Position numbers and translations under genes: made by a program. Of a stretch of 64,000 bases of DNA, positions 21,860 to 32,670 are shown piece after piece. The notes under the pieces were generated by a model. That model saw only the letters and a list, made by a program, of their open reading frames with translations, had not been told where the DNA came from and did no database searches. Within the stretch, counting starts at the first letter, position 1, and every line of letters begins with the position of its first letter. This stretch comes from Paramyrothecium sp. XJ0827 (Eukaryota; Ascomycota; Sordariomycetes; Hypocreales; Stachybotryaceae): the NCBI GenBank assembly GCA_020881915.1, contig JAJFPB010000004.1:2728001-2792000 (forward strand), given 5' to 3'.

Positions 21860-23590
21860 GGGGAGATGGAGAGATTACACAGGCTGCAGCTTGCATGACG
21901 ACGTATGCACTTGATCTATCCTGACAGTTGAGCGATGCAGGCGAGGACTTCCACAAAGAAGACAGGGGTTTGCCCGAGAAGGGGGTAAATAATAACGAGC
22001 TTTGACTTCCTCCTAGGGCGGAGTGTCGCAGAGCTTCCCAGTTGTATAAATAAATAGCATGCGAGTATCATAATTGACGAGATATCACAGTACAGTGGAC
22101 TGTTGGATTTCGCAGAGAAAAATGATCTGTTGAGTTGTGACACCAGAATCGGTGTTGCGCGACACAGAATGCCCTGCCGGCCCTTTTGGTGATACATGGC
22201 TTGCGTAGCAGGTGGTCGATCGCAGCTTAAGTAAGGGGACGGAACCGCTTTACTCAACCCTGTGGCGTCTGGAGCCAAATCTTAGCGTCTTGTCGTGTGG
22301 CCGTTTGTGCCTGGAGCTATTGGATTGAGCTAGGCTAATGGCTACCGTTGGCCAGGGACTGGTGAGGGGGCCAAGGAACTAGAAATACGGGAAGAAGGAA
22401 ACCACCAGATGCCAATTGATAAGATGTAAACGACATCCTTTGGCTGAAATGGCCCACGGTTTACTACAGACAGAATTAAACGTGGCGGCAGTATGGAAGT
22501 TGCCTATATCTGTTTGATGCACTCGGTTTACATCGTTATGAAGGAGTAGTTGGAAAGCTCCGCCAAGTGTTGCTGTCTTGGAATGATTTGATTGATGATT
22601 GCTATTGGATACCGACCTGAGCTATCACGTTTAGACGAAAGGGCCGAGCTAGGGAGAGCGGACGAGCAGGATACCGTGAATGGGGTCCCACCAAGCTTGC
22701 ACGATTTCACTTCTTTGGACCGAGGGCACGAAAAGAATACCAGTTTGGTGGTTCTAGAAGACAGCAGCTATAGTGAACCAACAATCATTGCGTCAGTTGT
22801 GCAGCCACCCTGCCCTTCGGGCCTTGGCTACATCGAGAAGGTGTTTCATCGCAAGGGTCATTCCCTACCTCGGCTTCACGACGACGCTGAGAGAATGCGA
22901 ACGGGGACACGAAAAGGTGAGCGAGTCGGCCGGGCACCGCAGCTTTCGTTGTCTGGTTCTTGCGGTCGGACTGTTCGGCGTCAAGGGTCTTGGGTCATGC
23001 GAGAGGGAGCGACATCCGGACCAAGTTGCCCAAAGCGGTGGATGATGGCCGCTGTGCCCCCTCCCTCTCCCTCTTCCCCCCCTCCGCCGCCCCCTTACGC
23101 GAGAGGTATCAAACAGCAAAACCTGCGCCAGGTGGATGGGATGCATTTTCGTAACAAGCGCAGTGCAGCGAACGCTTCGGAAGGGGGGAGCTTCCTTGGC
23201 TTGGCCCCGCCCCCGCCTGGGCCATGCGAGGAAGCGCCTCCACCCCCCGCCCTACCTCTACGCCTAAGCGATGGGTTTCTGGCACCTTTTCAACGGCCTG
23301 GTTCGACCTCGGCCTCAGCACGCCTTGGCGGTCCCCCTCCAGCCTGCATCGTCAGCTTGTGACCACAACTCTGCCCCCCCCCGGGATCACCTTTTATTAA
23401 TGTGTTGACGGACCCCATGTTGTGCTTTTGACTCCGCATCTTTCCTCCTTGCCAATTTTGAGTTGTATTTAAAAGCGTGGACTGCTACAGCTCGTTTCTG
23501 TGTCTTTTTGCTGCCGTCCCTACGTGTACCGTACTCTCTCATCACCCTCGTCGAGATAATATACCCATACCTACTTAGCCCATCGTCACC
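21860..23590. other. Intergenic region, epimerase to small fungal protein
   Basis: About 1.7 kb without a supportable gene. The 3' end of the preceding gene lies at the left. A 257-codon plus-strand frame (22592-23362) with poly-Pro stretches is open but looks like C-rich promoter DNA rather than a gene. The final 120 bp are a pyrimidine-rich leader of the next gene. Confidence 0.5.
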
Positions 23591-24230
23591 ATGGCAGCTC
23601 CCGCAGAGAAGACCACCAAGGATCTCAGTGGCAAATGGGTCATGGTAAGTCCGGACGAATAAAGTCCCATCCCTTTCATCGCCTCTTGCGCCGGCCACTC
23701 ATGCGCCCTCCCCATCGCAGAACAAGTCGCTTTCCGACTCGCCCGAGCCCGCACTCGCTCTCCAGGGCATCGGCTTCCTCCTGCGCAAGACCATCGGCCT
23801 CGCCACCGTCACCCTCACCGTCAACCAGTACGAGGCGCCGCCCAAGCCGCCCAACACCAGCAACGACATCTTCACCCACATCGACATCGAGCAGTCCGCC
23901 TCGGGTCTGACCAGCACCCAGGAGAACCGCTGCCTCGACAACGAGTACCGCGAGCACACCGACTGGCTGTTCGGCAGCGTCCGCGGCCAGTCGCGCCACG
24001 TCAGCCTCGACGAGGTTGAGGACGAGCACCTCAAGAAGGGCTGGCTCGTCGAGGGCGAGGGCAAGACGCTCATCCTCAGCCACGTCGAGAGCAAGGACAA
24101 CGGCTGGACCGCCACCCAGGTGTGGGGCTTCCAGACCGTCAACGGCGAGAGGAGGCACGCCAGGAACCTGCTCGTCAAGAAGGGCAATGACCGCGTTGAG
24201 CTTCGCTTCGTTTATGACTACAGCCCGTAA
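23591..24230 (+). CDS. Small conserved fungal protein, possible beta-barrel fold
   Basis: A 187-residue protein from exons 23591-23644 and 23721-24230. It begins DLSGKWVMNKSLSDSPEPALALQGIGFLLRKTIGLATVTLTVNQYE and continues with alternating strands. These include THIDIEQSASG, REHTDWLFGSVRGQSRHV, KTLILSHVESKDNGWTATQVWGF and VELRFVYDY. The pattern of about ten short strands with a GKW start suggests a lipocalin or fatty-acid-binding-like barrel, but that is inference. I recall homologues in many filamentous fungi, sometimes labelled as LCCL-domain proteins without good reason. The UAA stop lies inside a perfect GTAAGT donor: splicing 24227-24287 would replace the ending by NGMSLFFEL and move the stop to 24318. 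No signal peptide is present. Confidence 0.75.
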
Positions 24231-24641
24231 GTGTGGGATATGGCGTATGGGAAGGTATCACATGGTTTCATTGGCACGAGGACGTAGCAACGGCATGAGT
24301 TTGTTTTTCGAGCTGTAGCACTGGAGCTTCCAGAAAGCAAGTGGTTAGGCATTGCATCAATTACCTACTATGAATTCGTAAAATGCATGGTATCGTGGCA
24401 CGCGTGGTCTTTATGAAACTCTACGTTTCCCCAAGAGTAACGCCTCTTCATCGTGCTGCCCGCGCATTTTGTAAAAGGGTATCGCACGGCTGCCCTCGCC
24501 GAGACAGGCGAGCTCATATGGCTTGTCATTCTTTGGTTCCCCCTTTTCGTTTTCTTCCTTTCTTCCTTTCTCCCAAACCTCCCTTTTACTTGTAATCGTC
24601 TACTGCCGCTCATCGATCGGTTGAAAGGAAACGAGGACCTT
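24231..24641. other. Convergent 3' region
   Basis: Shared 3' sequence of the small fungal protein and the CBS-domain gene, with a T/C-rich stretch near 24540-24600. No gene seen, apart from a possible extra 3' exon at 24288-24318 of the left gene. Confidence 0.45.
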
Positions 24642-25267
24642 TTACGCCGGTCGTCTCTTGACGAACTCCTCCAGGTCCTGCACGGTCGCTACGCCCAGGA
24701 CGAAGCGGCGATTGCTGTCCGTGATGACGGCAAAGTCCTGCTTCCAAGCCCCTTCGGCCACGCCGCCGCGGAAGAAGCCCTCGAGCTCCTCGAGCGGCGT
24801 CTCCATGGTGATGACGCTGTAGGTGCGGCCCTTGCGCTGGAAGCGCGTCATGGCGGCGGACAAGGGGTCATCGGGGTTGACCTTGCCGCTGTCGATCAGC
24901 GACTGCAGGTGTGGGATGGCGATGTAGCCTAGGAGGGCGCGCGTCTCGCTGTCGACAATGGTCAGGTGCGTGTAGTCGCGCTCGAAGGCAGATAGTAGTG
25001 CGAGGGAGATGGAGTCGGAGGGGTTGAGGGAGAGGGCAGCCGGGGGGTCGAGATCTTCAACGGTAGCCTGTATCGAAGAGATTAGAAAGAGGTTTCCTCA
25101 GCAGACCGGGCAGCCTTAAGGCGGGATCTGGGATTGAGGAACGGCGTGCTGAGCGCGGCCCTCCTCTGTGGTTGGGCAGAACCTACCCCGCGGTATCTTG
25201 AGGACCATCTGGACAAGAAGGGTTTGCTAGGCGCGGACCCCGCGTTTGGAGTCTGCTGTGAAGCCAT
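24642..25267 (-). CDS. CBS-domain protein
   Basis: A compact 168-residue protein made almost entirely of a CBS pair (Bateman module), which usually binds adenosine nucleotides. Two exons, complement(25187-25267) and complement(24642-25067), join as SSRYRG|ATVEDLDPPAALSL. CBS1 covers about residues 28-95 (LALLSAFERDYTHLTIVDSETRALLGYIAI) and CBS2 about 96-168 (PLSAAMTRF, YSVITMETPLEELEGFF, AVITDSNRRFVLGVATVQDLEEFV). No catalytic or channel domain is attached, so it may act as a regulatory partner of another protein; the partner is not visible here. The N-terminus (MASQQTPNAGSAPSKPFLSRW) is flexible. Length and order fit the stand-alone fungal CBS family. Confidence 0.88.
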
Positions 25268-28200
25268 GTGGAGTGCGTGAGGGAGGAAGGAAGGAGTGTC
25301 GGAGAAGCGGTGGGATGTGTAGAGCTAGCAATCTCCGCCGGGTTGTGCTTCACGCGAGTGGCTTAGGGACGCACTGAGCTCGTCCGTTGTGATGGTGCAA
25401 TAGTTTGGCGGAGTACGGAATGGGAGGTCAGGGATTTTCCCCGTTGAAGCGGGGCCAGGAGCCAGCTTCGACGCCGAAACGCGCGGGGTCGAAGCTCGAG
25501 GACAGAAGCCAGGCACGGGCGGGCTGGTTTGCAATGTCCGCCCGGGGGGGCCGCATTCGGCACCCCGGTTCGATGGCGGGATCAGCTAAAAATCTACGGG
25601 GCATGAGCCATGTCTGCCAAAAAGAGAGCCTGACTTTAGTGGGGGGAAGGGGAAAAGGGAGGGAAAAAAAGAAAACAAAGGAAGAAAAAAGACAAAATAG
25701 AATTGTTCCTTCTGCATCGGTACTGTGGAGTTCCATTGCCCATCATGTCCGGTGGGTTTGGAGATTTTCATTCGTTTCTGGATTGGTAGACAGGGTACAA
25801 CACTGTGCAGTACAGACAAGAACAGCCGATCTTGGCATACGTGCATGAGGCCAACTCACAAACCAAAGATGACGTCGAAATTCGTCGGCTAGCCAAACCT
25901 TTCGACTCCCTCCCGAGTGCCGACACAACACCACGACTTGAGTGGCTGAGAATGCTCAAGACAACACAGAGCTCAAAGATGGTGGTGGCCAGGACGGGCC
26001 GACTAGCGGTGGTGTCACGGTACGCTGGGCACGCGCGTGGAACGGTCCCGGCGACATGGTTGAGGGCATGATTGGCATGAACCATTCGACAGAATGACGG
26101 GTCTACTCGTGAGCGTCGCATGGCAACCCCACACTTCACACTCCAAGGGTTACCACGGAGGGTTGGGGAACGTTACAGCTCAACGTCAGAGCACGCGGGG
26201 AAAGTCGAGGACAAGGAAGAGATAGATGCCTTCGGAAATCACTGGGACAGTCGGACCTGTTTTGTTGTAATAAGAGGGGAGTTCAAGCTACTCGGACAAC
26301 TTAGCCAAGGCATGTTGATCGAGTCGCACGCAAGGGGGGAAACCCGGCGCGGTACTGGCGGATGCTTGTGTCCGTTGGGATAATTGGGGTTGGCACAGCC
26401 TCGACGATGACCTCAAAGTTCCCACAAAACAGGTGAAGGAGCAGGTATTGAATTACAGAGGCCGCCGACTATTTCCGACGAAATGAGAAACTGAGGGCTG
26501 ATTGCTACCTGGCTGGCGGCGGTTCACTCCATCCGCCCCCCGCGGTTCGGCTAAAGTGACTGGTCAAGGCAATAACGTAGAATAGGCGAGTACCTGATGT
26601 ACTAGAAGCACGGTCGAGGCGCGGAGAAACAGCAATCGAAATAAGGTAAGGTAGACTACCTGAACTGCGGCGCCTTCGAACGTGATTTGTCAGGCGACAT
26701 GCCTGTTAGGGGCTCCGGGTACGGCGTCCTGGAAACAGGGCATAATTGTCCATCAATGGCCATCCCTTGTTCTTGTCTGCAGCTGAAGCTTTAGTGATGT
26801 CCCTTCTTGCCAATGCGGGTGAACGCTGCAGTCCCGTACTTCGAGGAGGAAAGTCTGTCATCTGACCTGGCGAGTAAGGGGCCTAGCGAGCTGGTCAGAC
26901 TCTGGGGGGCTTTTACTCCACGATCTCTCAACAAAGTCATAGATGTAAGCCTAAAGTCCATCCCATGAGACGATCGCGTGGCTCCCCCGACCCAACTTGA
27001 TTCATGCTAGCTAGGCTACCGCAGACCATCCCAAAGGTCTAGAGCGGCCAGGGCAAGGTCCCTCAACTAAATGGAAGAAGGATTGGACACTAGAATTTGG
27101 TACGGCGCAGGGCCCTTATACGGAGGACAAGTGTACACCACTACCCACTTGCAGCGTGCCATCCAAAAGCACCCGCTGCATGCGCCGTGCTCCGACACCT
27201 CGCGAACCCTGGCCTAGACCTACCTACCTGCCTGCACGTAGGCATGCCTCTGTGTGTGTATCGTAGACGTCGGTCAGCAAAGCATTTTTGTCCGACAGGC
27301 CGTGGCAACTGAGACAAGAGAGACCAGGATTGCCGCACTCGTTATTCATGCCCAGCAAAAAGCAATCAAACGGTCAGAATGTCGCACATGGACGATCAGT
27401 GATCTCCCCTCCGCCCCAACCCCAGGTTTTGGCAGAATTGGCTGGTTGTTGGTGCTCTGGCCTGTAGAGAACGCCCAGTCTGCGGCCAGGGACGCGGTCT
27501 GGCGCTGCATCTCCCCCCGCTAGCACCATTACGGTTCGCCAGCTGTGGGAATCAGCCCCTCCCCTTGTCAACCTCCCTTCCCACACAGCTTCGTCGAGTG
27601 CCTCAGGTACTCTCTTAGGCCCCTACCCCACCACAGAGAAGCAAGTACCTGTCCAGCGGGAACCCAGGCCCGAGAGTACCTTGTCCGGGGGTGGGCTAGT
27701 CTACTAAGCCTTTCGGGGCGCCCCTGTGAGCGAGTGCAGTGTGTGTGTGGGCAAGTGCATGTACGTAGACTACGGGTACCGCACACCCAGCAGGCCGGAC
27801 TGGGGTGACTTTCGCCTCTCCGCAACCCGCCAATGCAGGACCGCCGCCTGAGGTTCGCTCGCTCGCGCGCGCGCTGCCCCAGACCAAATGCGCCAGCGAC
27901 TTTCGCCCACCAACACCGACCCTCGACCGGTGCTCTGCAGCCTTGGCGCTCCTCCGCTTCCACGTCCACTCCTCGACACCCGTCTTCCCTCCTTCCAATC
28001 CGCCCTCCTGCCTTACTACCCGGATCATACCTGTGGTTTTCGGAATCATTGCGGCTTCGAATCTCGTCTTGACACTCGGAAACGTGCGGCTCGCCACAGC
28101 ATTCCCGCCCACGCCCAAGTCGTCCTGTACCCGCCCGCCAACTTCGCCTCGGTCCAAACCCACCCCGACCGGGTGTTCGGTGACCCTATCCTCACTTGAC

Positions 28201-28457
28201 TGCCCTTGGACACTTTGCGCGTGCAATTCTACGAGACGTCCGGCAGCCGTGCAGACACAAAGTTGCCGCACACTCTTCGTATGGTTTCGTGCATCAATCG
28301 CGAGCAACTTCGCTGAGCGGGTGTTGCGCAGCGCCGCTGCCGACCTTGCCTGCTACCTCCTCGTGAGCCGATATCGATACCGCCACCGAAGACGCCCCCC
28401 CTCCACATCCCGACCAACAGAACACAACGACGACGAACCCGACTCCCAGTCCTCAAC
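25268..28457. other. Long intergenic region before creB
   Basis: About 3.2 kb with no gene I can support. It holds a polypurine tract (25641-25692), an ACCT/AGGTA-rich cluster near 26590-26660, another ACCT run near 27219-27232, and a C-rich region from about 27800 that likely serves as the long leader of the deubiquitinase gene. Open frames at 27805-28482 and 27696-28307 reflect this C-rich composition. Confidence 0.5.
25641..25692 (+). repeat. Polypurine tract
   Basis: Fifty-two bases of G and A with a single C at 25676. It lies about 375 bp upstream of the CBS-protein start. Such tracts can be nucleosome-poor; no other role is apparent. Confidence 0.7.
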
Positions 28458-30894
28458 ATGGCGAGTTTCTTTAATAAGATAAAATCCGCTGGCACGGTAC
28501 GTCAACTCTCGGGCGCATTTCGACCATGTTTCGGTAGCCTTGGTGTTCCGGAGCGCGGCCCGTCGAATCACCGTTGCCGAATGCTGAATTGCACCTGCTG
28601 ACGAAATGTATTCGCGATCTAGGCCTCAGCGAGTCCGACTGCCAAGGAAACGGCAGCCAAGAAGAAAGATGACCCGGCTTTGGAGCTGACGCCCTTGGAG
28701 AAGATGCTACAGAATGCTGGCCCCCTACGCGACGATGGGAGTGGCAGGTTCTATGGCTTTGAGAATGTAAGCCACGCCGAAGCGGTTGTTTAAGGTGTTT
28801 TGCTGTGCAATTTGATGACACAAACTGACACTTATTCTCATAGTTCGGGAACACTTGGTATGACCCCGGTGATTGAGCGAAGTTGCTCAGCATCCGACTA
28901 ACTATCTGTGCAGTTATTGCAATTCGATCGTACAAGCTCTCTTCTACTCGGACATGTTTCGCGATAGCGTCATCAACTACCCCATGCTATCTCCCGATAC
29001 CCCGGATGCCCCCCGACCCAAAGTGAACGTTACCATCCGACCCCCTGTGGCTCCGAATGCGCCACCTGCCGCGACCAAGCAGAAAGGCCTGACTGCTTCG
29101 CAAGTCATGAAGCAGAGGCAGGCCATCAACTCCGGCCAGCCCATACCGGGCCAGGTTGGAGTCCGACCAGAGGATAAACCGGACACTCCCGAGTACAAGA
29201 AGAAGCAGGCGATGCTCAAGGGACCCATTTTGGAGCTGGCGCAGGAGAACGCCGCTGCGTACGGCATGGACGAATGCACTTTTACTGGTTTGAAGGATAT
29301 ATTTCTCGCTCTAACCGGGACGGAGTCAAGAACGGGCGTTCTCAGCCCGCAGAGGTTCCTCGAAATCTTCAAACGCGACAATGAGATGTTTCGCAACTCG
29401 ATGCACCAAGACGCTCACGAATTCTACGGCCTAGTCCTGAACGATGTTATTGCCAATGTTGAGGCAAATGCCAGAAAGATGCTGGAGTTGGAGGAAGCAA
29501 ACAAGAATCCAGGGTTGGCACAGTCGGTGGAGAATGTGCTCGGATCGGCCATTGCCAACCATGGCTATCGTCCTTCGGGCACTGGCTGGGTGCACGACAT
29601 CTTCGAAGGCGTTTTGACCTCGGAGACAAAGTGCCTGACGTGCGAGACCGGCTCCCAGCGCGACGAGACCTTCCTCGATCTTTCCATCGACCTTGAGGAG
29701 CATTCATCCGTCACGTCCTGTCTTCGCAAGTTCTCTGCTGAAGAGATGCTCTGCGAGCGCAACAAGTTCCACTGCGACCACTGCGGAGGCCTGCAGGAGG
29801 CCGAGAAGCGGATGAAAGTCAAGCGTTTACCAAAGGTCCTCACGCTGCACCTGAAGCGGTTCAAGTACACCGAAGACTACAGTCGCCTACAAAAGCTCTT
29901 CCACCGCGTCGTGTACCCATACCACCTGCGCATGTTCAACACCACAGAGGATGCCGAAGACCAAGACAGGCTATACGAGCTCTACGCCGTGGTTGTGCAC
30001 ATCGGAGGCAATGCCTACCACGGTCATTATGTGTCCATCATCAAGAGTAAGGATCGCGGCTGGATACTGTTCGACGACGAGATGGTGGAGCCGGTCGACA
30101 AACACTTCGTTCTCAATTTCTTTGGTGACAAGCCGGGAATGGCCACGGCCTACGTGCTTTTCTACCAGGAGACCACCTTTGAGAAGGTGAGAGAGGAGCA
30201 GGAGAAGGAGGGCATGGAGGAGGTGAAGCTTGCCAGTCAGGCGGCGAACATGGCGCATATGGATGGCGAGAAGAACGAGACCCCAATCTTGAAGCGCCAA
30301 ACCACCCAGCCGCTGCCATCAACATCAGACGATAGCTCGCTCGCGACATTGGCACACGCCAACACTGCCCCCGACATTGGAGTGCCACCTGTGCCTCCGA
30401 TCCCTGCCGCTGCGGGCTTGAACAGAACAGCTACTGAAAAGACGGTGACAAAGTCGAAGGAGGACCTCAAGCGGGAGAAGAAGGAGCGCGAAGCGGCTGA
30501 AAAGGCGGCCAAGATTGCGGAGAAGGAGAACCAAAAGCAGGCAAAACTGGACGAGAGGAAGCGACTGAACGATATCATACAAGCGCGAAAGAATGAGCAG
30601 GACGAGCTCCAGAAAGTTCTTGAGGCAAGCAAAAAGTCGGCAGCCGAAGAGGCAGAGGAGAGGAAGAAAGAGGAAGGCAGTTCGAGCACGGGCTCACCGG
30701 GCCTGCTCGACCGCTCCAAGCGGGGAAGCAAGTCGCTCTCAAGGAAGAGCTTCGCCTTTTTCGGGAAGGACAAGGCCAACAACGGCGCAGAGAACGGACA
30801 GAATGGCGAGAGTGCTGACAAGGCGGAGAAGGCGGACAAGTTGAAGGGCCGCCTAAGCATATCCCTTGGGAGGAAGAAGAGCTCCCTCCTCTGA
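28458..30894 (+). CDS. creB: CreB-type ubiquitin carboxyl-terminal hydrolase
   Basis: USP-family deubiquitinase, 725 residues, of the CreB/USP12-USP46 group. CreB in Aspergillus acts with the WD40 protein CreC in carbon catabolite regulation. Exons are 28458-28496, 28623-28766, 28844-28857 (14 nt) and 28914-30894. The Cys box NFGNTCYCNSIVQALF contains the nucleophile at about residue 66; its codon is split TG|T by the last intron. The His box AYHGHYVSI (catalytic His about 437) and FDDEMV are intact. CLTC and CDHCGG form the expected zinc site. A Lys/Glu-rich coiled coil (about residues 550-620) and a basic Ser-rich tail follow, as in CreB. A Pro-rich insert at about 85-135 separates the Cys box from the rest of the domain, also typical. 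Confidence 0.95.
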
Positions 30895-31300
30895 TGCTGC
30901 TGTTTATTTGGTCACAGACACGCCATCCGAGGATTTACGCACATTAGCATATATCTAGATGTTTGTGGTAAGAACGCCCTCTGAAAAGAATATAGCATCA
31001 TATGTTGGTAGAGAAATGGGATATGGTTGAAAGCGATCATCACTCGTCAACTTGTGTCGTAACTTTGATGCGGTTCATATACGCGGGTGCTGGAAGGCTT
31101 GCATCCCCCCTAGCTTCGTCATGTCCAAAAATGTACCGTACAAATCGGAGTGCATCGCCGACCGAGATATGTATGTAACGCCGTGACTCCTTTTACCTGC
31201 AAGCTATGCCTCCCTTTTTTATTTTCGAACCGGCCCCCTCCTTGCGCTGTCTAGTCTAAGCCATGCTTCGTTCCCGCGCCAAACGTTGGGACCGTGTCTT
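30895..31300. other. Convergent 3' region
   Basis: 3' UTRs of creB and YOS1 meet here. No gene or repeat recognised in about 400 bases. Confidence 0.5.
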
Positions 31301-31918
31301 TTATCCAAGAATCAGCTCGTAGAGGATGATGACGGAGTTGACGAATATGAGGGGCACTGTAGGTTGAGTGGACGTGTCCACGTCAGCATCTTTGGTACTC
31401 GCCGGAGGTTCGAAGTTGGGTTGGGAAGGGGGGAAGAGACAGAGAGGAGGGCGGCGATGGAACATACTTCGCATGATGGTGCGTATGCTGGCGATGAGGT
31501 GGATGATCTTGGCCTTGATGCTCTGGTCCGCGCCTGAACCGAAGGCCGGGTCGTAGGAGGCAGGAGAGAGGTTGACTGCGGCACGGGTGTCAGCAATACG
31601 TTTGTGGCCTCTGCGTGTCCTGTCGCATCGAGGAGAAACGCAGGAAGAAGGGAAGAAGGGTCCAGCTTGCGAGGAAAAGGCTGCGAGCGACCTCGCACGA
31701 AGGGGGGGGGAGGACGACGTACTGCGTGCCAGGAAGCGGTCCTCGGAGAGGATGGCGACGGCGTTGATCAGGAGGCAGGCCACTGTTCGCACGGGACGTG
31801 TTAGTCTTCACTTTGCGGTAGAGGCAGTCGAGCGAAACGGAGTCTCGATCGCGGGGTGCGGGTGCGTTGTTGCGGGTTGCGCATTCGTACCGTATATGAT
31901 GTTGCCGAAGAAGAACAT
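31301..31918 (-). CDS. YOS1: ER-Golgi transport protein Yos1
   Basis: Small membrane protein of 83 residues that, with Yip1 and Yif1, is needed for COPII vesicle traffic in yeast; the human homologue is IER3IP1. Four exons, complement of 31891-31918, 31723-31782, 31468-31575 and 31301-31356, join in frame. The product has a hydrophobic N-terminal segment (MFFFGNIIYVACLLINAVAIL), the signature SEDRFLARINLSPASYDPAFG, KAKIIHLIASIRTIMR, and a second hydrophobic C-terminal segment. The ending MPLIFVNSVIILYELILG matches the family closely. Three introns in 84 codons mean that no single exon reveals the gene. It is transcribed divergently from ALG12. Confidence 0.93.
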
Positions 31919-32670
31919 CTTGGGCGATTGGGAGGAGCCGGAGCCTGCGGGGAGGTTACGCGGGTGGTCAGGTTCTTGGGAGAAGCCGCGCAGATATGTC
32001 GAGGTTGGCGCTTGTCAGGAGCTTGGGAGAGCTGCGAGGGAGAGTCGTGTGAATCTGTCTAGATGCAATGGGGGGGACAGGGGTGGGTTAGAAGGTACGT
32101 ATACTACAGCATGGAGTTGGTGGTGGTTTAGAGAGCCAGTGTTCGCTGTGCCTGGCGCGCCCCCCGGCCGAATAGGTTGGACCGATCCGAACACACACAG
32201 GGCAGTGGTGGTCGTCGGTGCCTGGTTGCTGGGAGTGACAGGGACTAGCTAGTAGCGGATACTGTGCGGGTGGTGGAGTCGCTGGTTGCGCCGCTGGTAG
32301 AGGGTACGCGACAGCTTTCATAAGGGGGGTGCTCTCCGAAGTGGAACTTTGTGAAGCTCTGGGAGCTGCATCGCATCGCCTTTACTTACACAAACGGATT
32401 ATCATCTTCTAAGAGCCACCTACTTCTTTCCACCTAACCTTACTCACTCCCGGCGAGATTGGACCTCGACTGAGGACAACTCGCTCCTTTACTACTCCTC
32501 CACAAGCTCAGCGTTCTTTTTTCTTCTCTCCCTTCGTACTCAAGTAGCGCTGCATCGTCCCGGTAGAAAGCAGTGTCCAGCCGTATCTCAAAGACATATA
32601 GACACGCACACACACACACACATATATATATGCCCAGGTGATGGCCTGACAAACCAACACAACAAGCAAC
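31919..32670. promoter_or_regulatory. Divergent promoter region YOS1/ALG12
   Basis: About 750 bp between the start codons of two secretory-pathway genes. Both promoters must lie here. It carries a CA/TA dinucleotide repeat 40 bp before the ALG12 ATG. No unfolded-protein-response element was identified with confidence. Confidence 0.5.
32607..32631 (+). repeat. (CA)n(TA)n microsatellite
   Basis: Eight CA units followed by about four TA units in the probable ALG12 leader. Confidence 0.9.

Noticed and set aside
22592..23362. 257-codon plus-strand frame with poly-Pro runs
   Set aside because: Composition follows C-rich promoter DNA, no domain or conserved block is visible, and the real gene starts just downstream at 23591.
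27805..28482. 225-codon plus-strand frame before creB
   Set aside because: Runs into the creB start in another frame and consists of low-complexity Pro/Ser/Arg residues typical of a C-rich leader.
30237..30860. 207-codon minus-strand frame
   Set aside because: Antisense to the Lys/Glu-rich coiled coil of CreB, which gives a Ser/Phe/Leu-rich mirror sequence; not a gene.
31572..32252. 226-codon plus-strand frame
   Set aside because: Overlaps the YOS1 exons and introns in antisense and the divergent promoter; no protein similarity.
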